Of a stretch of DNA of 64,000 bases, positions 1 through 7,896 are shown piece after piece. The notes under the pieces are model-generated. The model worked only from the letters and a program-made list of their open reading frames with translations, was not told the DNA's origin and did not search any database. Source of the DNA: Streptantibioticus ferralitis (GTDB taxonomy: Bacteria; Actinomycetota; Actinomycetes; Streptomycetales; Streptomycetaceae). How positions within the stretch are numbered: position 1 is the first letter of the stretch; each line of letters opens with the position of its first letter. The DNA lies in contig NZ_JARHTQ010000017.1 of assembly GCF_029223525.1 (NCBI RefSeq), forward strand, positions 62,001-126,000. Reading direction: 5' to 3'. The translations under genes and the position numbers were made by a program.

Positions 1-1
1 T

Positions 2-345
2 ACCGCGCCGGCCTGGTACGTGCTGTTCGGCTCCGCGGTCGTCCTGGTGGTCGGTCAGGTACTGAGGTGGTTCGCCCCCGGGCGCCGGATGCGGGACGCG
101 GGATGCGGGACGCGGGCATCACCCGGCAGACCCTGCTGCTGAGCGGGCGCTACGGCATCGCCGGATTCCTCCTCCTGCCCGTGCGGGGCGCGCTGCTGGG
201 CTTCGTCGGCGGAATCCACGGCCAGGAACGCCACCGCCTGGGCAGTCACGGCGCGGCCCGCGTCACCCCCCGTACGGCGATGCGCGCGGTCGGCCTGTCC
301 GTACTGGCCGAACTCCTGGCCTGTCTGCTGGTGGCCGGGGCCTGA
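2..345 (+). pseudogene. Membrane protein gene split by a frameshift (5' end outside window)
   Basis: Two pieces in different frames read as one protein. Frame 2 from the window edge encodes a hydrophobic segment (YVLFGSAVVLVVGQVL) and stops at 140-142. Frame 1 from the ATG at 103 encodes a second hydrophobic part (YGIAGFLLLPVRGALLGFV, then a C-terminal helix) to the stop at 343-345. Between them a 14-bp unit is present twice in tandem (88-101 and 102-115). Removing one copy joins the frames into a single protein with about three membrane helices. I do not recognise the family. The break is seen in the sequence; whether it is a real mutation, a slippage switch or an assembly error is open. Confidence 0.6.
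88..115. repeat. 14-bp perfect tandem duplication
   Basis: The unit gatgcgggacgcgg occurs twice head to tail. Fourteen is not a multiple of three, so the duplication shifts the reading frame of the surrounding membrane-protein gene. Confidence 0.9.
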
Positions 346-388
346 CTGGGCGCGGTCGTCTTCCGCTGACGGCACCGGTGTCGGGCCG

Positions 389-928
389 CTACGGCGCCGT
401 GGTGGCCGGGGCGGGAGTGGCCGGGGTGGCCGGGACCGCGCAGCGCAGCGGACCGCGGGTGGCGCGGCCGCCGGTGATCCGTACGTCGATCCGGGCCGCC
501 GGTCCTTCGCCCTCCTTGGCCGCGGCGTTGGCCGCCGTGCAGGTCAACTGGCTGACCGCGTTGGGGGTGAGGGCGGAGACATCGGTGGACATCACGATCT
601 GCACCTGTTCGGTGCCGGTGACGACCTTGGCCACACCGACCGGCGGCGCCAGCTCCGTGGTCAGACCGCGGGCCGCCTCCGCGCTGTTGGGGCCGCTGAG
701 CAGCAGGTCGAGCGTCTCCCGGGGACCGACGGGACCGGAGGCGGGCCGGGTGACCGACTGCAGGCCGGTCGCAGAGACGAAGTACAGCCGGACCGTGGCC
801 TGCGGATGGACACCGGTCGCCGGTACCCCGGCCTCGATGACGCCGGTCGGCTGGATACCGCAGCCCGCGAGCGCCGCGAGCCCGGCGAGCCCCGAGGTGG
901 CGGCCGCCAGCCGCCGCGCCGTCCTCAC
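389..928 (-). CDS. GerMN-domain lipoprotein linked to a two-component system
   Basis: Predicted secreted lipoprotein of 179 residues. I start it at the GTG at 928, which overlaps the kinase stop by 4 bp (GTGA) and has GAGGAG six bases upstream; an earlier ATG at 955 would lie inside the kinase gene and lacks such a site. The N-terminus has basic residues, a hydrophobic stretch and the lipobox LAGC. The middle (VRLYFVSATGL through the LLLSGPN region) resembles the GerMN fold of actinobacterial LpqB-type and spore-germination lipoproteins. As last gene of a regulator-kinase-lipoprotein operon it may modulate signal sensing at the membrane surface; that role is inferred. Confidence 0.8.
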   Translation of the reverse strand: MRTARRLAAATSGLAGLAALAGCGIQPTGVIEAGVPATGVHPQATVRLYFVSATGLQSVTRPASGPVGPRETLDLLLSGPNSAEAARGLTTELAPPVGVAKVVTGTEQVQIVMSTDVSALTPNAVSQLTCTAANAAAKEGEGPAARIDVRITGGRATRGPLRCAVPATPATPAPATTAP

Positions 929-2415
929 TTCCACTCCTCGCCGTCGCCGGGGCACGGGTCGTCCGCGTGCGGGTCCCGGGCGCGCAGCGGGAGATCCACC
1001 GTGAAGACCGCACCGCCCTCGGGCCGGTTGGCGGCGCGCAGTTCGCCGCCGTGCAGCCGGACGTTCTCCTCGGCGATGGCGAGCCCGAGTCCGCTGCCCT
1101 CCGAGCGGGCGCGGGCCGCGTCGGCCTTGTAGAAGCGCTCGAAGATGTGCGGCAGCACCTCGGCCGGGATACCGGGGCCGTTGTCGGCGACCTCGATCAG
1201 CAAGCGGTCTCCTTGGGTTGTGAGCGAGACCCGGACGGGCGCGCCGCCGTGCCGCAGCGCGTTGCCGACCAGGTTGGCGACGGCCACGTCTATGCGTCGC
1301 GGATCGAGCGACGCCCGTACGGCCTGCGGAAGTCGGGTTTCCACCTGGTCCTGCCAGCCACGGGCCTGCAGGGACTTGCGTACCGTCTCCGCGGCGTCCA
1401 CCTCGTCGAGGTGGAGGGCGGCGGCTCCGGCGTCGAAGCGGGAGATCTCCATCAGGTCCTCGACCATCCGGACCAGCTTGGCCGTCTCCCCGCTCACCAG
1501 CCGGACGGCGGCGGCGGTGTCCGGGTCGAGGGTGGCCGCGTCCTCGTCCAGCACGTCGGTGACCGCGGTCATCGCGGCCAGCGGGGTGCGCAGTTCGTGC
1601 GAGACGTCGGAGGCGAAGCGCCGGGCGGTGGCTTCCAGGCGGCGCAACTCGATGACGTTCTCCTCCAGGGTCGCGGCCATGTGGTTGAACGTGCGGGAGA
1701 GATCGGCGAGTTCGTCACCGCCGCGAACCGCGAGCCGGGTGTCCAGCTTGCCCGCCGCGATGGCCCCGGCGGCCCTGCGCAGCCCGCGTACCGGCCGCAG
1801 CACGCCCTGCGCGGCGAGCAGCGCGGCCACCAGGGACAGGGCGAGCGCGGGTACCGCGCCCCGCTCCGCGGCCTTGATCAGCGCGCTGGTGTTGGCCTGT
1901 TCCGCGGTGAGCGGGAGTTCCGCGTAGACGGCGAGGCCGGACTGCGTACGGTCGGTGCGCGCGTAGGTCACCGGCATGCCGATCGCCAGCCAGGGGCGGC
2001 CGTCCTTCATGACTCGTTGGAAGACCGGGACGCCCTTGGTGGTGACGGCCTTGCGTAGCTCGGGGGTGATGGCGGTACTGGTGTTGGCCGGGCGCTGCGG
2101 CATGAAGGGGCCGTTCTGGTAGCTCGCGTACGCCTGCCAGTTCTGGGCCTGGCCGCCGCCGTCGAGCTGTTGGGCGAAGTGCTGCAGATCGCTGGCGGTG
2201 GGCGGGAAGGGCAGATCGGGCGCGAGCGAGTTGACCTGGGAGCGCAGCGCGTTGATGGCGGTGTCCTGGCTGCGCTGCAGGATCGCCTTCCTGGCTTCCT
2301 GGAAGGTGAGCGCGGCGGTGGTCAGCGAGCTGAGCGCGGCGACCAGCAGGAACGCCAGGGCGAGCCGCGCGCGCAGGCCGCGCGCGGCCGACCAGCGGAG
2401 CCGGGGACGTCTCAC
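925..2415 (-). CDS. Two-component sensor histidine kinase, HAMP type
   Basis: Membrane sensor kinase of 496 residues that autophosphorylates and passes phosphate to the regulator encoded just upstream. Order: N-terminal membrane helix (about 15-36), extracytoplasmic sensor region (about 37-185), second helix (about 187-203), HAMP linker (205-255), HisKA domain with phospho-acceptor His273 in DVSHELRTPL, then HATPase with N-box NLVGNALRHG (381-390), DNGPG (411-415) and GSGLGL (440-445). The GTG start overlaps the regulator stop by 4 bp and the stop overlaps the lipoprotein start by 4 bp, so all three are translationally coupled. It looks like the CseC/AfsQ2 type, but I cannot assign it to either. 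Confidence 0.93.
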   Translation of the reverse strand: MRRPRLRWSAARGLRARLALAFLLVAALSSLTTAALTFQEARKAILQRSQDTAINALRSQVNSLAPDLPFPPTASDLQHFAQQLDGGGQAQNWQAYASYQNGPFMPQRPANTSTAITPELRKAVTTKGVPVFQRVMKDGRPWLAIGMPVTYARTDRTQSGLAVYAELPLTAEQANTSALIKAAERGAVPALALSLVAALLAAQGVLRPVRGLRRAAGAIAAGKLDTRLAVRGGDELADLSRTFNHMAATLEENVIELRRLEATARRFASDVSHELRTPLAAMTAVTDVLDEDAATLDPDTAAAVRLVSGETAKLVRMVEDLMEISRFDAGAAALHLDEVDAAETVRKSLQARGWQDQVETRLPQAVRASLDPRRIDVAVANLVGNALRHGGAPVRVSLTTQGDRLLIEVADNGPGIPAEVLPHIFERFYKADAARARSEGSGLGLAIAEENVRLHGGELRAANRPEGGAVFTVDLPLRARDPHADDPCPGDGEEWK

Positions 2416-3116
2416 AGCGGCCCGAAGCGGTAGCCGAAGCCGCGCAGCGTCTGGATGTACTTCGGGGAGCGCGGGTTGTCCTCTACTTTCGCCCGCAGCC
2501 GCATCACGCAGGCGTCGACCAGCCGGGAGTCACCGTGGTAGCTGTGCTCCCAGACGCTCTCCAGCAGTTGCTGGCGGCTGAAGACCTGGCCGGGCGCCGC
2601 GGACAGGTAGCACAGGAGTTTCATCTCGGACGGCGGCAGGGCGAGGTCCTGGCCGTCCTTGGTGACGATCAGCCCGGCACGGTCGATGCTCAGGTTCCCG
2701 TAGGTCTCCACGGCCGAGGGCATCAGGAGTCCGGTGACCTCGTCGCCGTCGGCGGGGGCGGTACGGCGCAGCACCGCGCGGATGCGCGCCTCCAGCACCT
2801 CGCCGCGAGCGGGCTTGACGATGTAGTCGTCGGCTCCGGCCTCCAGTCCGAGGACCACGTCCATGTCGTCGCCGCGTGCGGTGAGCATGATGATCGGCAA
2901 CTGCCGGGTGGCGCGGATGCGCCGGCACACCTCGAACCCGGAGGCACCCGGCAGCATCAGGTCGAGCAGCACGAGGTCGGGCCGGAAGCCCTCCAGGGCG
3001 GCCAGTCCGGCCTCACCCGTTGCCGCCGCCTCGATCTCGTGACCGCGGCGGCGCAGGGCAAGGGTGACCCCGTGCCGCACCGCGGGGTCGTCTTCGATCA
3101 AAAGCACTCGCGACAT
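2412..3116 (-). CDS. OmpR/PhoB-family response regulator
   Basis: DNA-binding response regulator of 234 residues. The receiver domain (1-120) has the acidic pair ED at 8-9 and D10, phospho-acceptor Asp52 in LLDLMLP and the conserved Lys in IVKP. The C-terminal winged helix carries SRQQLLESVW and DACVMRLRAKV and ends in LRGFGYRFGPL. It is first in the operon with the kinase and lipoprotein. No Shine-Dalgarno precedes the ATG; GATACT lies six bases upstream (3123-3128), which suggests a leaderless transcript. It diverges from a secreted polysaccharide deacetylase gene 110 bp away, which hints at cell-envelope targets; that link is inferred. Confidence 0.93.
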   Translation of the reverse strand: MSRVLLIEDDPAVRHGVTLALRRRGHEIEAAATGEAGLAALEGFRPDLVLLDLMLPGASGFEVCRRIRATRQLPIIMLTARGDDMDVVLGLEAGADDYIVKPARGEVLEARIRAVLRRTAPADGDEVTGLLMPSAVETYGNLSIDRAGLIVTKDGQDLALPPSEMKLLCYLSAAPGQVFSRQQLLESVWEHSYHGDSRLVDACVMRLRAKVEDNPRSPKYIQTLRGFGYRFGPL

Positions 3117-3122
3117 GCGTCA

Positions 3123-3128
3123 AGTATC
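3123..3128 (-). promoter_or_regulatory. -10 element of a probable leaderless promoter (response regulator)
   Basis: GATACT on the minus strand ends six bases before the ATG at 3116, where no ribosome-binding site is present. Confidence 0.45.
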
Positions 3129-3226
3129 GACGGGTTTTATGAGCAAACGGTCACAAGCGGATCCATCACCCGGCCTCGGCCGTCTCCCTCTGCGACATCG
3201 CGACGGAGTCAGGAAGGCCGGGGATC

Positions 3227-4033
3227 ATGATGCGCAGGGGTATGCGGGCAGCCAACGGGCGCGTGGTGGCGGCAGCGGCGGTCGCCCTCGCCGGGGCGGG
3301 GATGCTGGCCGGGTGGTGGAGCGCCCAGGCGGGTGAACCGACCGGTCCCGCGCCCAAGCCCGCCCGGTCCTCCGCGGCTCCGGTCCCCGGCCGGCCCTCC
3401 AGCCCGAGCACGGGGCTTCCCACCCCGAAGGTCGACACGGACATCGCGCACGCCGCCGAGAGCGGCGGCAAGGCGGTGAACATCACCATCGACGACGGAC
3501 CCGACCCGACCTGGACCCCGAAGATCCTCAAGGTGCTCAAGGACAACGGCGTCAAGGCGACCTTCTGCATGATCGGCCCGCAGGCAGCGGCCCACCCCGA
3601 CCTCGTCAAGCAGATCGTGGCGGACGGCCACCGGCTGTGCGACCACACGGTCTCGCACAACACGGCGATGGACCACCGGCCCGACGACTACCAGAAGCAG
3701 CAGATCCTGGAAGCCGCCAAGGACATCGAGCAGGCCTCCGGCGGGGTCGAGCCGATGTACTACCGCGCGCCGGGCGGCGCCTTCACTCCGTACAGCAGGC
3801 AGATAGCCGCCGCCAACGGGATGCGGCCGCTGGGGTGGAACGTGGACAGCAGGGACTTCGAGAAGCCGGGCACCGACGCCATCGTGCGCACGGTCAAGAA
3901 CGAGCTGAAGAACGGCCCGACGCTGCTCTTCCACGACGGCGGCGGCAACCGCTCCCAGACCGTGGCCGCACTGGAGCGCCTGGTCCCATGGCTGAAGCAG
4001 CAGGGCTACGGGTTCAGCTTTCCCGTCCAGTGA
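3227..4033 (+). CDS. Secreted polysaccharide deacetylase (CE4/NodB fold)
   Basis: Exported carbohydrate esterase that probably removes acetyl groups from peptidoglycan or another cell-wall glycan. Of 268 residues, the first 33 form a signal or anchor segment, followed by a Pro/Ser-rich linker to about 68. The catalytic domain shows the CE4 motifs: TIDDGPD (Asp89, Asp90), the metal-binding HTVSH (His140, His144), RAPGG (Arg180) and LLFHDGGG near the C-terminus. The usual TFDD is TIDD here, a conservative change. It diverges from the two-component operon and converges on ogt. There is a second in-frame ATG one codon downstream of the chosen start. Confidence 0.92.
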   Translation: MMRRGMRAANGRVVAAAAVALAGAGMLAGWWSAQAGEPTGPAPKPARSSAAPVPGRPSSPSTGLPTPKVDTDIAHAAESGGKAVNITIDDGPDPTWTPKILKVLKDNGVKATFCMIGPQAAAHPDLVKQIVADGHRLCDHTVSHNTAMDHRPDDYQKQQILEAAKDIEQASGGVEPMYYRAPGGAFTPYSRQIAAANGMRPLGWNVDSRDFEKPGTDAIVRTVKNELKNGPTLLFHDGGGNRSQTVAALERLVPWLKQQGYGFSFPVQ

Positions 4034-4189
4034 GACTGTCCGGGGATGTCCGCCAAGTCCCGGCGGATCGGGGGCGGTTGGGCGCCGCCGGGCTGCTTGC
4101 GTCGTGGCTGCCCACGCTGGCGGCGGAGGACTTTTGCCATCGCGCGGCGGACCGGTTTCTGCCGCCGGGGCGGCAAGAAGCCCCACGGC
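4034..4189. other. Convergent intergenic region, deacetylase/ogt
   Basis: No convincing gene. An imperfect GC-rich inverted repeat around 4155-4180 (TGCCGCC...GGCGGCA type) could end transcription from either side, but it has mismatches and no T tract. Confidence 0.3.
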
Positions 4190-4262
4190 GCGGACCGGCG
4201 GTGCCGAACCGCCCGCAACCCGACGCGAGAGCGGACCGGCGGTGCCGAACGGCCCGCAACCC
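4190..4262. repeat. Two direct copies of a 32-36 bp GC-rich intergenic repeat
   Basis: Copies at 4190-4221 and 4231-4262 differ at one of 32 positions. The first contains a small hairpin, GGCGGT gccga ACCGCC. A third copy (about 32 of 36 bases matching the first) lies at 12561-12596, also outside genes. Confidence 0.8.
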
Positions 4263-4271
4263 GGCGCAAGA

Positions 4272-4781
4272 TCACACGGTGCGGGCCGCAGGCTGCAACG
4301 CGCCCTCCAGGGCGAGCAGGGCGCGCTTGCGGTCCAGGCCGCCCGCGTAGCCGGTGAGGGTGCCGTCGGAGCCGATCACGCGGTGGCACGGGCGGATGAT
4401 CAGCAGCGGGTTGGCGCCGACGGCGCCACCGATCGCCCGGACCGCACCCGGGACGCCCGCCATGGCGGACAGTTCGCGATACGTGACGGTGCTGCCGTAC
4501 GGAACGGTGTCCAGCGCGGCCCACACCCGCTCGCGGAACTCGGTTCCGCGCGGCGCGATCGGCAGGTCGAAGTCGTGCAACTCCCCCGCGAAATATGCCT
4601 TCAGCTGCCGCTCGGCTTCGACGAACGGCGTGGGGTCGCGCTGCCATGCGGGCTCTACCGTCACTCCGCCGCGCTGCCCCCGCACGCTGACCGCGGTCAG
4701 CACGAAGCCGAGGTCCGGCGTCTGCTCTCCGGTGAGGGTCAGCTCACCGAGCGGGCTGTCGAGTGTGGTGTAGACGGTCAT
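4272..4781 (-). CDS. ogt: Methylated-DNA-protein cysteine S-methyltransferase
   Basis: Suicide repair protein that moves the methyl group from O6-methylguanine (and O4-methylthymine) to its own cysteine. The 169-residue length fits the Ogt family. The active site is PCHRVIG with acceptor Cys132, preceded by the DNA-binding helix and arginine-finger region (YRELSAMAGVPGAVRAIGGAVGANP, split around residue 110). The ATG at 4781 overlaps the upstream Ada-AlkA stop by 4 bp (ATGA), so the two repair proteins are made from one operon, as expected for an adaptive response to alkylation. Confidence 0.95.
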   Translation of the reverse strand: MTVYTTLDSPLGELTLTGEQTPDLGFVLTAVSVRGQRGGVTVEPAWQRDPTPFVEAERQLKAYFAGELHDFDLPIAPRGTEFRERVWAALDTVPYGSTVTYRELSAMAGVPGAVRAIGGAVGANPLLIIRPCHRVIGSDGTLTGYAGGLDRKRALLALEGALQPAARTV

Positions 4782-6235
4782 GGTGATTCCTGTTCTCGCG
4801 GTGTGAGGTGGCCCGGGTCCGAGGCCCACAGGTAGCGCAGGGCGTAAGAGCGCCAGGGGCGCCAGGCGTTCGCGGCATGCGGGGTGACGTTCGGGGTGGG
4901 CAGGTAGACGTCCGGGTCGCCGAGCGCGCGCATCCGGATGTATCCGGCCGTCCACTCGCCGACGCCGGGCAGGGCGAGCAGCGCCGCGTGTGCCCGCTCG
5001 CGGTCCGCCCCGGGGTCGAGGCACAGCGTGCCGTCGGCCAGCGCGGTCGCCAGGCCGGACACGGCCTCCGGCAGGTCGGCCGGATCGGCGTCGGCGAGGG
5101 CGTCGACGGCCGGGAAGAGATGGGTGAGGGAGCCATCGGGCGCGCCGGGCAGCGGGTCGCCGTACGCGGTCACCAGCGCGGCTGTCCGTGTCGGCCGCGC
5201 ACCGAGCTGGACGCACACCGCCAACTCGTGCGGGTCCGCCGCACCCGGCGAGCGCCGCCCGGGAGCGGCGCGGACCAGCGGGGCGAGCAGTGGGTCGGCG
5301 CCCAGCGACGCGGCGACCGCCTCCGGGTCGGCGTCGAGATCGAACATGCCGCGCACCCGCTGGACGGCGGTGGTCAGATCCCTGAGGTCGGCCAGCCGCA
5401 GTCGGCAGTCCAGCCAGCGGCCGGCCCGGGCTCGCGCTCCGGGTTCGTCGACCTCGGCGATCCCCGCCCCGTACGGCAGCCGCAGTGTGCGGCGGTAGGT
5501 GCGTGCGCCGGGCCGGCCGATGATCTCCTCGACACCGGGTACCGCCCGCCATGCGAGAAGGTCGAAGACGGCCGCGTCATACGGCCCGCGATGCGCGAGC
5601 CGCAACGGCACCCCGGCGGCGGGTACCGCGGGGCTCCCGGTGGCGGCGGGCGGCGCGCTGGCAGCGGCGCGGTGGCTCCGCGTCACGGCGCGCAGTTGGC
5701 TGGGGGTGCGGGCGTAGATCTCCCGGATCGAGTCGTTGAACTGCCGGACGCTCGCGAATCCGGCCGCGAAGGCGACCTCGGTCACCGGCAGGTCGGTGGT
5801 CTGCAGCAGCACCCGCGCCGTCTGGGCCCGCTGGGCGCGGGCGAGCGCCACCGGTCCGGCACCGACTTCGGCGGTGAGCTGGCGGTGGACCTGGCGGGCG
5901 CTGTAGCCGAGCCGTGCGGCCAGCCCGGCTACGCCGTCCCGGTCCACGATCCCGTCCCGGATCAGTCGCATCGCCCGTCCGACGAGGTCCGCCCTCACGT
6001 CCCACTCGGGCGAGCCGGGCACCGCGTCCGGGCGGCAGCGGCGGCAGGCGCGGTATCCGGCGCCCTGCGCGGCGGCGGCCGTCGGGTAGAAGGTGACGTT
6101 CTGCCGCTTGGGGGTCACCGCCGGGCAGCTCGGCCGGCAGTAGATGCCGGTGGTCCGCACGGCGGTGAAGAACACCCCGTCGAAGCGGCTGTCCCGGCTG
6201 CGAACCGCCTGGTATCCGGTCTCTACGTCGATCAC
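4778..6235 (-). CDS. alkA: Ada-type methylphosphotriester sensor fused to AraC HTH and AlkA-like glycosylase domain
   Basis: Predicted alkylation-response regulator and 3-methyladenine glycosylase of 485 residues. The Ada N-terminal zinc domain has Cys33, Cys37, Cys64 and Cys67; Cys33 (IYCRPSCP) is the expected methyl acceptor. An AraC-type helix-turn-helix spans about 75-185 and an AlkA-like region about 207-485, with the hairpin motif LPGVGEWTAGY. After DPDVYLP (446) the protein goes to TPNVTPHAANAWRPWRSYA. The segment that carries the catalytic aspartate in AlkA proteins (E. coli Asp238, FLPDDYL) is missing, so glycosylase activity is doubtful. GTG start, no clear ribosome-binding site. 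First gene of the ogt operon. Confidence 0.9.
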   Translation of the reverse strand: MIDVETGYQAVRSRDSRFDGVFFTAVRTTGIYCRPSCPAVTPKRQNVTFYPTAAAAQGAGYRACRRCRPDAVPGSPEWDVRADLVGRAMRLIRDGIVDRDGVAGLAARLGYSARQVHRQLTAEVGAGPVALARAQRAQTARVLLQTTDLPVTEVAFAAGFASVRQFNDSIREIYARTPSQLRAVTRSHRAAASAPPAATGSPAVPAAGVPLRLAHRGPYDAAVFDLLAWRAVPGVEEIIGRPGARTYRRTLRLPYGAGIAEVDEPGARARAGRWLDCRLRLADLRDLTTAVQRVRGMFDLDADPEAVAASLGADPLLAPLVRAAPGRRSPGAADPHELAVCVQLGARPTRTAALVTAYGDPLPGAPDGSLTHLFPAVDALADADPADLPEAVSGLATALADGTLCLDPGADRERAHAALLALPGVGEWTAGYIRMRALGDPDVYLPTPNVTPHAANAWRPWRSYALRYLWASDPGHLTPREQESP

Positions 6236-6485
6236 ACAACCCAGTCTGCGGCACCGCGCGCCCCCCGACTGGCGGAAATCGGACGTCGCCCTTCAGCCGC
6301 CCTTCAGGCCCTTTTCAGCGGGCAGCTGACAGACTCCGCCGCCGATCAGGGCCGGGAACAGACTTGCGGGGGAGAACGGGTGTGGAAATCACCCCGCGGG
6401 GGAATGTCACGGGCACATAGCAACCGTGAAGGCGGCGTGAAGCCCAGGCCAACTGCCAGATCTGATCGACTCGTTGGAGGAGCGC
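6236..6485. promoter_or_regulatory. Divergent promoter region, alkA-ogt operon and small membrane gene
   Basis: No gene seen. The region must hold the outward promoters of the Ada-AlkA/ogt operon and of the 41-residue gene at 6486. I could not identify a convincing Ada box or a paired -35/-10. Confidence 0.35.
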
Positions 6486-6611
6486 ATGGTTTACACCGTC
6501 GTACTCGGCATTGTGATCGTCGCGCTCGGCGTCGGCAGCGTGGTGTACACGTTCTGGCACGAAGGCAGCCCGATCACCGCACGCCGCCGGCGCCACAACG
6601 GCGCCGGCTGA
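6486..6611 (+). CDS. Small single-span membrane protein, 41 residues
   Basis: Unrecognised microprotein with strong start signals: GGAGGAG sits five bases before the ATG. One hydrophobic segment (VVLGIVIVALGVGSVVYTF, residues 5-23) is followed by a short charged loop and a basic tail (TARRRRHNGAG). This is the layout of a small membrane-anchored protein with the tail inside the cell. It stands alone between the alkylation-repair operon and rsgA, which runs toward it. Function unknown. Confidence 0.65.
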   Translation: MVYTVVLGIVIVALGVGSVVYTFWHEGSPITARRRRHNGAG

Positions 6612-6648
6612 GCGCGAACACCAGCGAACGCCGGCGCGGACCCGCAGC

Positions 6649-7737
6649 TCAGCGAGGCGTCCGACCGCCGCGCTTGGCCTCGGCCGACGCACGGCCGGAT
6701 GCCGCCCGCCGCTTCCACTCCCGGCGCCGCTCGGCGTGCAGCCGTGCGTCGGTGCGGGCGGCGATCCGGGCGTTCTCCCTGAGCAGCTTGAGATAGCTCT
6801 CCCATCGCCGCTGCGGCAGCGTGCCGTCCTCCAGTGCGCCGAGCACCGCGCAGCCCGGCTCCGCGGTATGCGCGCAGTCGTGGAACCGGCACTCCCGCGC
6901 CAACTCCTCGATCTCGGCGAAGACTTGGGCCACCCCGGACTCCGCGTCCCACATGCCGACGCCGCGCAGGCCCGGGGTATCGATCAGCACACCGCCACCG
7001 GGCAGCGGCAGCAGATCGCGGGTGGTCGTGGTGTGCCTGCCCTTTCCGTCCGCGTCGCGGATCGCCCGCACCTGCTGCGGCTCCTCCCCCAACAGGGCGT
7101 TGACCAGGGTGGACTTGCCCGCACCGGACTGGCCCAGCAGTACGGAGGTGGTCCCGGACAGGATCGCGGCGAGGACGTCGAGGCCCTCGCCGGTGACCGC
7201 GCTCACCGCGAGCACCTGGACACCGGGCGCCGCGGCCTCGGTGTCGGCGAGTAGATGGCCCAGGGCCGGGTCCGGCACCAGATCCGACTTGGTGAGTACC
7301 ACGAGCGGCTGCGCACCGCTCTCCCAGGCGAGGGCCAGGAACCGTTCGACCCGGCCGAGATCGAGTTCGGCGGCGAGGGACACGGCCACCACCGCGTGGT
7401 CGACGTTGGCGGCCAGCACTTGTCCCTCGGAGCGCCGGGTCGAGGTGTTGCGGACGATGGCGGTGCTGCGCGGCAGCAACGCCCGTACCAGGAAGGGGTC
7501 GCCGCCGAGGTCGAGCGCCGCCCAGTCGCCGGTGCACACCCACTTCAGCGGGTCGGACGAAGTGATGGGAGCGATACCGGCCCTGACCGGGCCGCTCGCC
7601 GTGGCGGCGTCGCAGAGGTCGCCGTACACCCGGACAATACGGGCCGGAACCAGTCCCTCAGCCGCGTACGGGGCGAATGCGGTGTCAAGCGTGCTGTGCC
7701 AGCCGTAGCCGGAAAGCGAGGAGTTCAAGAGGGTCAA
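6649..7737 (-). CDS. rsgA: Ribosome small-subunit-dependent GTPase A
   Basis: Circularly permuted GTPase that helps 30S ribosome maturation. With a TTG start at 7737 it has 362 residues: N-terminal OB-like domain, then G4 (TKSD, 149-152) and G5 (SAVTGEG) before G1 (GQSGAGKST, 202-210), G2 (TTTTRD) and G3 (DTPG, 253-256), and a C-terminal zinc-binding part with Cys283, Cys288, His290 and Cys296. The permuted order is diagnostic. The start is uncertain: TTG at 7737 overlaps the stop of a 28-codon upstream ORF (TTGA); TTG at 7728, with GAAGG nine bases upstream, and ATG at 7779 are alternatives. Confidence 0.92.
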   Translation of the reverse strand: MTLLNSSLSGYGWHSTLDTAFAPYAAEGLVPARIVRVYGDLCDAATASGPVRAGIAPITSSDPLKWVCTGDWAALDLGGDPFLVRALLPRSTAIVRNTSTRRSEGQVLAANVDHAVVAVSLAAELDLGRVERFLALAWESGAQPLVVLTKSDLVPDPALGHLLADTEAAAPGVQVLAVSAVTGEGLDVLAAILSGTTSVLLGQSGAGKSTLVNALLGEEPQQVRAIRDADGKGRHTTTTRDLLPLPGGGVLIDTPGLRGVGMWDAESGVAQVFAEIEELARECRFHDCAHTAEPGCAVLGALEDGTLPQRRWESYLKLLRENARIAARTDARLHAERRREWKRRAASGRASAEAKRGGRTPR

Positions 7738-7820
7738 CCTTCGGCAGGAGCGGGTTGGTTGGATGGAGTGACGTGGCATGCCGTCCGGATGTGGGCAGCG
7801 CCCAGCGCGATGACGGTCAT
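7734..7820 (-). CDS. Possible 28-residue upstream ORF coupled to rsgA
   Basis: A short ORF begins at ATG 7820 behind a very good ribosome-binding site (GGGAGGTGAGG) and ends in a TGA that overlaps a TTG start of rsgA (TTGA). Its first half has the high third-position G/C of a coding sequence (about 14 of 16 codons). The peptide contains HIRTACH near the middle. It may be a leader peptide or a coupling ORF that loads ribosomes onto rsgA. No homologue is recognised. Confidence 0.4.
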   Translation of the reverse strand: MTVIALGAAHIRTACHVTPSNQPAPAEG

Positions 7821-7896
7821 CGGTCCTCACCTCCCGCTCTTCTCGTGACGACCGCGCGAAGTGCGCGGCCCTCATCAGCCGTTGGCATGTGGGACG

